From: Biscogniauxia marginata
Lineage: Eukaryota; Ascomycota; Sordariomycetes; Xylariales; Xylariaceae
DNA length: 59,851 bases
Direction of reading: 5' to 3'
Assembly (NCBI GenBank): GCA_022695795.1
Contig: MU404216.1
Coordinates: 1 to 59,851, forward strand
The notes below the pieces were generated by a model. That model did not search any database and was not told the origin of the DNA. It saw only the letters and a list, made by a program, of their open reading frames with translations. The position numbers and the translations under genes are program-made. This document shows, in pieces, positions 12,763 through 23,699 of this stretch. Positions within the stretch are counted from its first letter, which is position 1; every line of letters begins with the position of its first letter.

Positions 12763-14209
12763 ATGCTGAGTCTCCGAGCGGTCGCCGCGCCTATGCGGCG
12801 CCAATGTCTTGCAACAGCCCCCCGAGCCGTTGCAACTCTATCCTTCCAGGTGAGCACCAGGCGACGGCTTGACGGCGCGCATTGTCGCTGACTAACATGT
12901 GAACCTCAGAACCAAAGATGCTACTCCCAGAGCAGGGTGGCCAAGTTCACCGGTACAAAGGATGCCAGCGTACGTCTAACCATGATTCTTCCGAAGTCGG
13001 CAATGCGAACTCTCCTTCACCCATGGCGAAAATCACGCAAGCAAAGAAGACTTGATACCATTGTACGGGACTGGGCTGATGAGGTGTATAATAGGGTCGC
13101 TACCCAGTCAGTATAATCGAGGGAGATGGTATTGGTCCAGAGATTTCCCAGGCAGTCAAGGACATCTTCGAGGCGGCCAAGGTATGTTCACATGTTTCCC
13201 TCCCTGTCTTATCATGATGCTAATAGCTCTCCAAGGCACCAGTTTCTTGGGAACCTGTTGATGTCACCCCGACCCTGAAGGATGGAAAGACGACCATTCC
13301 CTCCGATACTATCGTGAGCATTCAGAAGAACAAGGTCGCCCTGAAGGGCCCTCTTGCTGTAAGCCAAATCCCTTGTTGTCTACTACTGCTACTGCCATAT
13401 TTGCTAATTTGTACTAGACACCCGTTGGCAAGGGACATGTTTCTCTCAACCTGACACTCCGACGAACCTTCAACCTCTTCGCTAACCTACGACCCTGCAA
13501 ATCTGTTGCCGGCTTCAAGACCCCCTACGATAACGTCGATACCGTCCTAATCCGAGAGAACACCGAGGGTGAATACTCTGGTATTGAGCACGTCGTGGTT
13601 GACGGTGTTGTTCAGAGCATCAAGCTTATTACCCGAGAGGCTAGCGAGCGTGTGTTGAGATTCGCCTTCCAGCATGCTCAGGAGATTGGTCGCAAGAAGG
13701 TTCGCGTTGTCCACAAGGCTACCATCATGAAGATGTCCGACGGTCTCTTCCTCAAGACTGCTCGCGATGTATCCAAGGACTTCCCCGATATCGAGTTCGA
13801 TGCCGAGCTCCTAGACAACACCTGCCTAAAGATGGTCACCGACCCTCTACCTTACAATGACAAGGTCCTCGTCATGCCCAACTTGTATGGTGACATTCTC
13901 TCGGACATGTGCGCTGGTCTTATCGGTGGACTGGGTCTTACCCCCTCTGGTAACATTGGTGATGAATGCTCTATCTTCGAGGCCGTCCATGGTTCCGCCC
14001 CGGATATTGCTGGACAAGGCCTGGCCAACCCTACGGCTCTGCTTCTTAGCTCCATGATGATGCTACGGCACATGGGCCTGACGGATTACGCGAACCGGAT
14101 CGAGAAGGCTACGTTTGATACCCTGGCGGAAGGAAAGGCTCTGACCGGCGATTTGGGTGGCAAGGCCAAGACCCACGAGTACGCGGCTGCTATTATTTCC
14201 AAGTTGTAG
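12763..14209 (+). CDS. IDH2: Mitochondrial NAD-dependent isocitrate dehydrogenase, IDH2-type subunit
   Basis: NAD-isocitrate dehydrogenase oxidatively decarboxylates isocitrate to 2-oxoglutarate in the TCA cycle as an IDH1/IDH2 heteromer in the mitochondrial matrix. Exons are 12763-12849, 12910-12969, 13095-13181, 13236-13358 and 13418-14209, giving 382 aa. The N-terminus ([14 protein letters not shown]) is an Arg/Ala-rich mitochondrial presequence. [11 protein letters not shown] marks the nucleotide-fold start, [13 protein letters not shown] the substrate region, and [17 protein letters not shown] (about residues 273-290) the isocitrate/isopropylmalate dehydrogenase signature. The downstream blocks [27 protein letters not shown] and NPTALLLSS match the catalytic IDH2 type rather than the regulatory IDH1 type. 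All intron phases close exactly. For intron 3 a second acceptor at 13226 would add three residues in frame; I chose the CAAG/GCACCA site. It is convergent with LAS21. Confidence 0.95.
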
Positions 14210-14766
14210 ATACCTCTCGTCCTTTTTAATGCATCCATCCCCCCCCGGAGCGACGCCGCCCGGACAAATTAGGCAGCTAGGCAGTAGACTGTACAACAAA
14301 TAGGAACGACTTGCATGACATTGAACTGGCTCTTGACCCAGGCAGACCGGAACTAGGCAGGCTACGAGGATTTCCTGGCAGGAGATGCAATCTTCCGGTT
14401 AGATATCAAGACCCGTCAAATTTTGTTTTTCTGATGCTGCTTTGGGTTTCGTGGGTTTGGCGAATTTTACCCAGGCCTCGGTCTTTTTACGACAAGGCTT
14501 CTTGAGTGCCAGGAAACAACACATACATAATCGCATCCAGTATAGTCGGGGTTTGGTATACGCGATTTGAAGATAGCTGACCTGCCTTACAAGAGGTTGC
14601 GGAATTGGGTATAGATATGTGTAGTACTGAAACAGGGGGATTTCCGTAGTACACGTCGCAGACGCAGGTCAATTCTGGTGGTATATTTTATATGTATAGA
14701 TCTCTCCACCAGCCAACCTTCTAATAAATAAATAAATCAGAACATCAGATACAGAATGAAAGCTTT
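14210..14766. other. Intergenic, convergent 3' ends of IDH2 and LAS21
   Basis: This 557-bp stretch lies between two stop codons facing each other. I see no gene or strong repeat. It probably holds the two 3' UTRs. Confidence 0.6.
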
Positions 14767-17700
14767 TTACAAAATGGCCCAGACCAGCGTACAGAGAACG
14801 TAGTTCACCAGCAGCTGCTGGAAGTCGGCCCACAGCCCCGCGTACGCGAGCTTGGGCGCCAGCAAGGCCCAGAACGCTGGGTCGTCCCGCAGCCAGACAC
14901 AGGCCAGCATGAGCGCCAGCGAGCCCGTCGCCGTGTACAGCGTCTGCAGCGTCACGTACTCGGACAGGGCGTCCCACCCGCGCGCGGCACAGTGGGAGGA
15001 GGTTGTGGCGGCGACGGTCTCGTACCGCTGCTCCTCCGGGACGGTGTTCGCTGTCGTGGTAACCTCCTCCTCCTTCTTCCCCGTCTTCCTCCCGTTCATC
15101 ACGTGGGCGGCGCCGTGGACTCCGAAGCCGGTCGCCCCGAGCCACGCGGCGAGCACGCGGAGCCCCGCGAGGCTCCACCACACGGGGCCGACCCAGTTGC
15201 TCACGAGCGTCTGGAGCCACACCGCCGGCTGGTTGTAGCCCGTAACCCCGTTGAACCCGTTCCCGAGGTCCATCGCGCTGACCGAGTTGCCGGCGCCCGT
15301 CGCGTGGAAGGAGCTCTGTGCCAGCACGAGGGTCGTGGTCGAGATGTGCGCGGGCGTCCAGTCCGGCGAGGCGAGGTTGGTTACTAAGGGGGTGATTTTT
15401 TTTGGCACCCGGTTAGTTTGATTTTATGGTGGTTTTAGGTGGGCTTGAAAGGAAGAGGTATAAATAATTTCTGTGTCGTTTGGGACAATACAGGACGGAC
15501 TTACAGAGCCATTGGAGCTGGATCTCGAACAGTGAATAGAGCATGAGGGTCTCAGGCCGAGATTGTAACTTGAGGTACAGGTTGATGATTTCTATAACTC
15601 CTATCATTGTGTCTAGGTGAACTAATAGTCAGTCCGGGTTGTCCTAGTTCGAAGATTCCTCGGTTGGGATAAAGTATTCACCATTTTTGCTAGATTGAGC
15701 GGAACCCCTGAGTTGCAGAACGTGATACAACATCGAACCGAGCATACCAGTCCATATTAGTTTCAACAAATACAACTGGTCAAGCTCAAGCATTGCGGCT
15801 TGTAACCACCGGGGCACGAAAATTAACAGCTCGGGGTTGTACCGCAGCGTCCAGCAAAGCTTGAAGATAGCAGCTTTCATGCACAGGGCCGACGATGCTA
15901 GGCGCGCGAACGAAGAGCCCCTTCCGAGACATGTAGCGATGGTATTCGCTGACGAGACAAACGTGACTAATACCAGTGGCCACAGAATCAAAGGATATAC
16001 TGGGAGGAAGCCATCCACGGCTTCTATCAACGGGTAGATCATATGGTCACTTTGGCTCGAACATTGGGTAAGAAACTGAAGCGCCCCCGGAAGTGCCGCC
16101 TTGAACCAGGGTTGACCCCCTTTCATGCTATTTATTGCCTGGTTAGCTCTTGATCTGTTCGATATAGAAGCACTCGGTGATTTAAAGCGGCCCTCACCTC
16201 CTAAAGCCAGCAAAGAGCAGCCAGATCCGAGATGCCCAGTACCAGAAGTGGTGATCCTCGTCGACAAGGCGGACGATAAACATAGTGACGGCGTGTACAC
16301 CAACCAAGGACCCGAAAGCCAGGACGCCGGAATTCCAGGGGTCGTGAGTAAGCGATAGTCTCGCGACGAGAAGCACCATCGACGCAACGACACAAGAGAT
16401 CCCGATTGCGAGGCGAGTTGCGTGGACTTCCGCGGGCCGCGCGTCTAGATGTTTCTGTGCGGAACGAACGAACTAGAAGCAAGCGTTAGAGAAGCCCGGA
16501 GCATATACATATATATATCTTGCACCGATATAATTAAAAACCACGTCCCCGGGACTTACAGCTTCTATCGACTGAGTTAACTGCTCGCTGGCGGCGGCAT
16601 CATGAGATACTTGCCATTCCCTCGTCGCACCCGACACCTTCTCCCACAGGCAACTAACCCGCTCCTCGTCGGTGGCGCAAACCCGGCACTCGATGTCGCA
16701 GGAGGGCGTACTCCGCACTACGCCACTCGTGCCCTTCTTAGCCTCGAACAGGCCCATTATCTGCTCCGCATTACGCAGCAAGACGCGGATGCCGTCGCCG
16801 GGCTTCCGGAAAAGCGGGACGAAATCCGGGATGAACATGCCGAGGCTGTGGGCCGGGATCGAGAAGCCCAGGAGGCCGGCGAGGGTCGGGACGATGTCCA
16901 CCTGCTCGACCACGGAGTAGTACTCGTAGTCGTCGACGGCCGGTACGGGCGAGTCCAATCCCTCGGAGATGGACCTGAGGCGCGGCGAGATGAACGCCAT
17001 GGCCGACGCGATTTCCCCTGGGCTCGAACCGCCGTGGTTTCCCCTTTCGTTCATGCCGTGGTCGCCTGCCAGGACGAAGAGTGTATTCTGCAAGTGAGGT
17101 TCGTGCTGCATTGCCGTGTATATCTTTCGGACCACGTCATCAAGCTCTCCGTGTTTCAATATCATGTTCTCGCTGTGATTGTGTTTCGGATCGGTCAGTG
17201 GCCTGTACTCATCAACAGGCACGCCGGCCCGATGTCTTACAATACTTACCAGTGCGGTTGTCGGCTCATGTGCCCGACGTGGTCGATCCCTGGGAAATGC
17301 ATAACTAGTGCTTTCCAGTCGTCCCGTTCAAGTTCGGCGGAGACGTGTCTCGTGATGTTCTGATCTATAGTATCAAAATCCTATAGGGCCCTGTTAATCA
17401 CATACTATCCCTTTCTAGCAGCCTTTTTATCACCAGATGATTCGCCGAAACGCAAGCGTATACGCACATGCGCACATGTCAGGACGCACCGGGATATAGA
17501 AATCTTCGACGCCGTCATAACGGTCGAAGATCTCGGGATAAAGCAGAAGCCATGTCTTGTCACCGTAGAAGACCATATTCTTCTCCGGATCCCTCTCCGT
17601 CTTCAGGCGCGACAGCCACGAGTCCACCCCATCCTGCCGCACGGCGTCCTCGGAGTTGGCGATATTCAGCAGGACGTCGAGGAACGTCTGGCCGGTGCCC

Positions 17701-18269
17701 TGCGTCAGGGCCTTTACGCGCGGCAGGGTCAGCGTCGGCGAGGCCGCGCGAGCCGTGAAGGGGACCGCGGCCCCTGAGCGGATCAGCCTAGAGAAGCCGT
17801 CAGCGGAGAGCGAGAAAGCTCACGGGAGGAATTATGTCTACAGCTCTGAACGAACAGAGACAGTGATGCTGCGTTGGTGGAGGAGAAACCTACCCTTGGG
17901 CGAAATTGAATCCGGATTTGTTCGTGTATAAGAAGTCACTAAGTAGTTACATATGTCGGTAGTAGTTAGTTAACCTAGACTGCGCACTTGTGAATTGCGC
18001 CCGTTTTTTAAACCATCCCTTGAAAAGCAAGAATATGAGTCTTAAGAGGCATACCTGCGTAGAGCATCGGCCACCATGAATACGACCCTATCAAAAGGCG
18101 CCGGGCCAGTATCGGCCGTCTCTCCGTCTACGGATGTAACATTGACTTTTAGCGGAGTCGCCGTGTCCGCTGTGCCGCGGCGGAAGAGGCCGAGGTTGAA
18201 GAAGGCCAGGCCGACCGGGATCAGTATATTTGCTGCGAACAACATTAGATTCAGTCGGGTGCGCGCCAT
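14767..18269 (-). CDS. LAS21: GPI ethanolamine phosphate transferase 2 (Las21/Gpi7)
   Basis: An ER multi-pass membrane enzyme that adds ethanolamine phosphate to the second mannose of GPI anchor precursors. Nine exons are inferred: 18269-18055, 17938-17894, 17787-17490, 17380-17250, 17172-16560, 16472-16198, 16127-15682, 15612-15505 and 15383-14767, giving 915 aa. The N-terminus MARTRLNLMLFAANILIPVG is a membrane anchor. The luminal alkaline-phosphatase-like domain follows with FDRVVFMVADALRSDF, SGAAVPFTARAASPTLTLPR, MHFPGIDHVGH and the metal-binding AGDHGMNERGNHGG (about residues 265-278). The C-terminal half has several hydrophobic spans and the NGVTGYN segment typical of the family. All exon phases join consistently. 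Less certain choices are the acceptors of introns 4 (17173; an alternative at the GTACAG site upstream is in frame) and 7 (CCTAG). A start further upstream in the same frame exists but lacks support. Confidence 0.9.
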
Positions 18270-21200
18270 GTTGCGCGGTGATACTGCGAGAATTCGTATA
18301 ATTATGTCATGTGTAGATAAACGGTGATCACCTCTGGGGCAATGGATGGACAGATATATTATATCTATAGGATCGTGGAACACTTAGGTATGCTTAATAT
18401 GAAGTCCCTATCGTCCCTCTGAGATAAATAAGCATCCTATACCATGGTATACCTAGCTGCCTGATTACTCCTGCTATACTTGCGACATGCTTGCTAGATA
18501 TATAGATAGAAGTTAGCTGACCTCCGGAATAGGTCTTTAGCAAGCAGTGGCTGACAAGTGAGGCCTCGATTTAACCTACTACATATATAGTAATGGTTTC
18601 ATGTAGATCCCTCGTTATAAGGCTGGGTGTATCGATCCGCTAAATAATCTGATCAGAGATTGGGGACGGAAGGATTTTCGTGGGAGAAATATATTCGCTT
18701 GGCGGTATTCCTAATGAGATGTTACTTGGTACACAAGTGAGATGTGGTAGGTAGGCGATGCGATCTTACAGCTAGAGACTAATCTTTGCAGAAACGCAGC
18801 ACAATGTCTAGATGATTTAGAAGACATTGTATATAACTGCAAGTTCACCTGATGGGTAACCAACGTGACATGTCTCTTAGTGCTATCGACTTTTCAGCCG
18901 CCGCTCAACTTCGAACATGACACTGACGAGTGACCCACACAGGCTTTCAATTCTCATTTTTGATTAAGTATCGATACACGTGCAGTAGAAGCGAGCTTTC
19001 GCAATCCTATCCAAGGAGACTTCTGCACAGTATCTGAGAAAAGTTCAATTGGAGATCCGCGATCCTGCGAAGGTGAGATGACGTAGGAAATCGATCCTTT
19101 TTGATTATACGGAGGACCTCCAGCTGAAATGTTCCTACTTAATTTCAAGTTCTTACATGTAACATGGAGTCAGCAAACTGAATGGTGTCGGGATTCTACC
19201 AGAGTGTGATGCCGGTGACTATATACGCGCTTATACGATGAAATCGCCCACTTCCAATCTACTTACAAAAAACTTATTGTCTCAATCGGTAGAATAACAT
19301 AGTAGAGATTTATTTAAACTTGTCCCGTCCAATTCTGCCCCTTATTGGGCTTCGTGACGACGATGACAAGAAATGATGGCGGCCAGATGTAGATGTTGAA
19401 GTAGAAGCTTGCATGTTTCGGGAGAATCATGATAACTAAAGGATGGAATTGAGGGCTATTACCATAAAGTTGAATACACGCCCTTTGTTTCAGGTGACTA
19501 TAGGCTCATAACTCGACTGAGTCGAACAACGTAGACACCAGCTCCCTCCGCTTACGATACATGCTAGTAGATTATAGTCTATGAAGCCGAGCGCTATGTT
19601 AATGGCCAACGTCGTCAACATATTATCCTTTAGGCGCTTCTAGTTTGTCGGCAGTTCAGCTGGTGAAAAAGACACAAAAAATTACAGCATCTAATCCTAA
19701 CATAACGATTTGGCTTTGGTCCATAATCAGACCGCCGTAATAACCACGATGCCAAACCAAGGGTAGAGTCAAACTACATAACATGGCGAGTAGTAGGAAA
19801 CCCCAAAGGAACTTCGAGAACCACACACCTCGTAAGGATATGGCTCTCGAAGGGATATCTCAGTGCGTATAGTACCCTCAACTCGCACATACTCCAGGAA
19901 GGCTGTAGTTACTTGATTAACATGAGAAGTGCCTACGTATATGAAGTAGGGGTAATATTACATGTATTGAAGACTACATAACAGGTTACACCGCCTTGCT
20001 CAAAGAGGACCGTCTGAGTTTTTTTTTCTTTCTTTAATTATTATTATTATGAAGCGAACAACCCCTCAAAGAGATTAGAAAAGATGAAAGGCGGTAGGTA
20101 ACGTTGAATGTAGTGACGGATTATGACTTCAGAGGCTGTGAAACAAGTTCATGAGGGCAGACGTGCACTCATACACGTGTATGGTGGCATATGGCCGATG
20201 TAATACTTGGCATGAAGTACAGACTTTGGGAGAAAAACAGAGATGCCTTTCCTTACTAGGCACCACGGCGATCTTTTCCTGTGAGTACAAGTATCCCTAT
20301 TCCGAAACATGCACTATTAGTTTAGCTAATCTACGTCGATTCTATGCTTCCCCGGTGGCATTATGCCATGTGATGGCTAGAGATGGGACCAAGCGTTTCA
20401 AGTACTACACAACGATTGTAGTTGGACGATAGACGGGCATTGCCCAGTTAACGGGCGGCATAGAGTCTCACCTGAGCATACGTCTATGCGCGTATGACAA
20501 TGGTGGCGTGTATTCAGGGGCAACGGGAACACGCGAAGTCATACACGGTAAAGGCCATCGATGTAGTGATCCGGGGAAGCGGGGGGATCGACGTCCACCA
20601 AGCAGTACATACCTAGAAAACTTGGGGGAACCGAACATCGGTGAGAAATGGCGGTGATGAAAGCTAGAGCGACGGGATCGTGTGCGAATAAACAGGGATC
20701 TAAACCAGCCAAGCAGCCAAGATGGCGATTAAATACGGTGTTGGGGATGCGCCCACTGTATTCATTGGGTTACAACAGCCCGTTCACCCTGGGGCCGACA
20801 GCCTCACTGCCCACGGCTTCCGGACCGGACCTCTCCCACACCCCATGTTCCCGTCCCGTCACGGTAGGGCTGGTGACAGCAAACAAGCATTTGACAACAC
20901 ATGGCGGCGAGGTCATGTGTGTGTGGGGGAGGGGGGGGGGGGCCTGGGGGCTCGTGATTCTTGATCAACACATCTCTTCAAGAGCTAGGTATTTGACCTC
21001 CAATATCCGGTCCTAAGAAAACAAGAAAGGGTTTTTTGTTTTTCGTTCCTGTGCCAAAACGTGTTTCCATCGATAGATGCGATGACGACGTTTGCCGGGT
21101 ACGAGATATGACGATGACGCAAGCCGCATCATCCATCTACAAGGTTATCAAATCCCCGAAAAGCGGAGGACGATTGACCGAGCTTGGCAGGTACCGCAAC

Positions 21201-23081
21201 TCTCTGGCACGTGAACCCGAGCCTCGCCAAGTCGGTTACCGTCCAAACGAAATGACCGCCCTACCCAACCCCCCTTCATGATAGTGAGGCTGAAAGAAAA
21301 AAAAAAGGGGGAAAGGGGGGGTGGTGCTGAACGGGTCTGAAGGAGGTGATCGTGCTAAGGCGGAGAGTTAGATCATTTTCTTAAAGCTTTTTCATTAGGG
21401 GCCGAAGAGACAGTTCTCATTGGATTAATTGTGCGGTAACGCTTTTCAGAAGCTCTACTGTGCAATGACGTTTTAGTGTTTATGTACGGAAGAAGTCAAG
21501 ATTGTTCGATCGAGGCTTGGCAGGGTTGACGACAAACCTTTTATTAGCAATCACGACATTAGCCCTCAAGGCATTGAGAGCTGGGAGTAGTTGTCGCTCA
21601 GCTAATAGTGAGTACATATATTAATTACAAGTATCCTACCCAAGGTTTATGGTTTGTCCAAAAGGGCAGCAGTATAATACATATATAGTGTAAGGATGTA
21701 GCCAGTCGTGGTCTACCTACCGTACCTAGGTAGGTATGTACGTACGGAGACGCTAACGTGGAGCCTCGCTTATCAACGGTGGCCAACTCCATCATCGATA
21801 AGGGAATTCCGTAATACCAGCAACCGGCATGAATGGCAATCAATGCACATCGGCTCGCTTGCTGTCGCAATCGCGAGTCGCGGCAATACTGTGGAAATGC
21901 GCCTAGTACGCCTCGTCCTAGCTTTTAGGGGTCTAGGATGGATTCTAACTAGCTTGATTAACAAGTGACGGTAGGTACGTACTGCGACTAACCTAGTATA
22001 CTAGATGGCGCCAGTGGGGTTGAGGACCAATCAGAACGCGTCGGTCTGACGGATCGGGGAAACCCTGCCTCTGGTGCGACTAAGGGCAATCGCCGGTACC
22101 ATCTCGAGATCGGCCAAGACATTTCCTTCGAATGGCGTGTTCTGCAGCAACCTGCAGGGCGAAGAGGCTTTTTTCTCATTTTTCTTTTCTTTTTCTAGAA
22201 GACGGCAAATCCCAAGAAACCGAAGGGCCTGATCCTGCATTGTCCGGTTCCCGAAACCGACCCAAGTTCCTTAGGTACCTATCTACCTTGTTCCACCACA
22301 TACATGTAAGAGTTGCGTTGGTTGTTGCTAGGTTATGCCTTCATACATCACCTTCGCAGCATCGCATGGAGTGATCCGTCGGTATTATCGGGATCGACGT
22401 GTCTCGCGAATAATAAATCCGCCGAGGGCGAGCCGGATCCATATTGTAGTACCTAGTAGATATCTCCAGAGTCCGCTTCGCACGAGAGTCTGTAATCAAA
22501 GTTCCCAACAAGCACCGGCCTAGCTTTGCATCATGCAGGCCACTCGCGGATGTTGTCAGTAGTGTGCGTGGGTGTGGTGCGTTACGCTAGTCAGTCAGCC
22601 CCAATCTTCACCGCGTTCAGGACAAATACAGCACAGTACTGCAGGGGGGAGGGGTGTGCGTGAGGTCGGTAGGTGGATGGAAACTTGGTGTCCTGGGTAC
22701 TTCGTTGCTGTACACTCTAAAAGGCGGAACCCACCAGAGCCCACAAGATATCTCCGACTGGGTGACTGGTTTTAGTCTCGAGAACAAAATAACTCATTGC
22801 TTGGGGCAAGCCAGGGGTTCCAGCAAAGGAACCTGGGGGTGTTTCTCCGGCTTCGAAGGAAATACTATAAAAGTCCTTGACTGCTCGCTGCCTCTCCCAT
22901 CTGAATTCTTTCTGTTCATCTGCCACCACAGTTCACTTTCAAGGACCAATCTCCACTCTCAGAGTTTCCCTATAGAAGTCCCCAACAACCTCAGAACACT
23001 CACTACCTTAAATCTACTCTTCAACTCATCCAATACAAACGTATAAACCCATCCGAGACACACGTCTTCATTCCATTCAAA
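18270..23081. other. Large gene-poor intergenic region
   Basis: About 4.8 kb with no recognisable coding gene, RNA gene or transposon. Several open frames of 60-120 codons occur (for example 20151-20432 and 20648-21016 on the plus strand), but they show no family motif, no splice structure and no consistent codon bias. The region includes a cluster of TACCTAGGTAGGTA-type motifs at 21714-21740 and CCTTAGGTACC at 22269-22279. The 3' end carries the promoter of the small protein gene at 23082. Confidence 0.55.
22865..22873 (+). promoter_or_regulatory. TATA box of the 76-aa protein gene
   Basis: CTATAAAAG lies about 210 bp before the start codon at 23082. It is followed by a CT-rich, then CAAC/CACT-rich, leader without ATG-initiated long frames. 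This is a typical layout of strongly expressed or inducible fungal genes. The assignment is by sequence and position only. Confidence 0.55.
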
Positions 23082-23396
23082 ATGCCCAGCCAGAACCAGA
23101 ACCTCAAGGAAGTCCTTGCCAGCAAGCCCGTCGGCTTCACCATCCAGACGGGCAGTGGCAAGTGGAAGTGCCAAATCCACAGCAACAGAGCCGCATAGTA
23201 AGTCAATTCTTGGCAGCATATCCTCTGCATGGAGAACAAGGCATTGTGGGATGGGCAAAAGTTGGCTAAGACGTTGACCAGTGAGCGCACGCGTGATGTA
23301 ACCCCCGACGCCCCGGGCATTACCCGTTCCGACTCTGGCCTGTCCACCGCGTCGACTTCGTCAGCGGGTTCTACTACCAGCAAATCTTCTCATTAA
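23082..23396 (+). CDS. Small Ser/Thr-rich hypothetical protein (76 aa)
   Basis: Two exons, 23082-23197 and 23282-23396, with donor GTAAGT, branch GGCTAAG and acceptor ACCAG, encode 76 aa. The protein begins MPSQNQNLKEVLASKPVGF, continues with FTIQTGSGKWKCQIHSN and ends in a Ser/Thr/Gly-rich tail (SDSGLSTASTSSAG). It has no signal peptide or membrane span. I do not recognise a named family, though compact proteins with this N-terminal pattern are, as far as I recall, common in Sordariomycetes. The upstream TATA box and pyrimidine-rich leader suggest strong or inducible transcription (inference). A coding-like exon with a strong acceptor follows at 23481, so a longer isoform is possible. Without the splice the first exon would stop immediately (TAG at the donor), which supports the intron. 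Confidence 0.72.
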
Positions 23397-23480
23397 ATAA
23401 CAACAACAACAAACAGAAAAAAAAAAGAAAAAGAGAAAAGGCAAAAACTATCATATCGGTTTTCCCCCCCTTCAATCTAG

Positions 23481-23699
23481 ACAAACCCTCACCGGAACCC
23501 TGGAATGTTTAGCGCTGCTGCTGCCGGTCTTAAACGAGAGCCGGACATGCAGGCTAATGCGGTCGGGGCACTGAATCGGCTGGGTCGGAAAAAGCTTGTC
23601 ACATCAGCTGTGTCACCCAAGAACCTTCCTACACTGACCGACTCGATCTACGTTAACTTAGACGGTGTTTGGTTGACAAGGGGGGGTTGGGTAGGATGA
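23481..23699 (+). other. Orphan coding-like exon with strong 3' splice site
   Basis: A polypyrimidine-rich acceptor (CCCCCCCTTCAATCTAG, ending 23480) precedes an open stretch. One frame reads NPGMFSAAAAGLKREPDMQ followed by ANAVGALNRLGRKK, and another reads TLTGTLE then diverges. Neither joins the upstream small gene with a strong donor. It may be an alternative or frame-damaged last exon of the gene at 23082. It could also be untranslated. Confidence 0.35.

Noticed and set aside
20151..21016. Open frames in the gene-poor region
   Set aside because: Short, Cys/Tyr/Gly-mixed peptides without motif; expected by chance in 4.8 kb.
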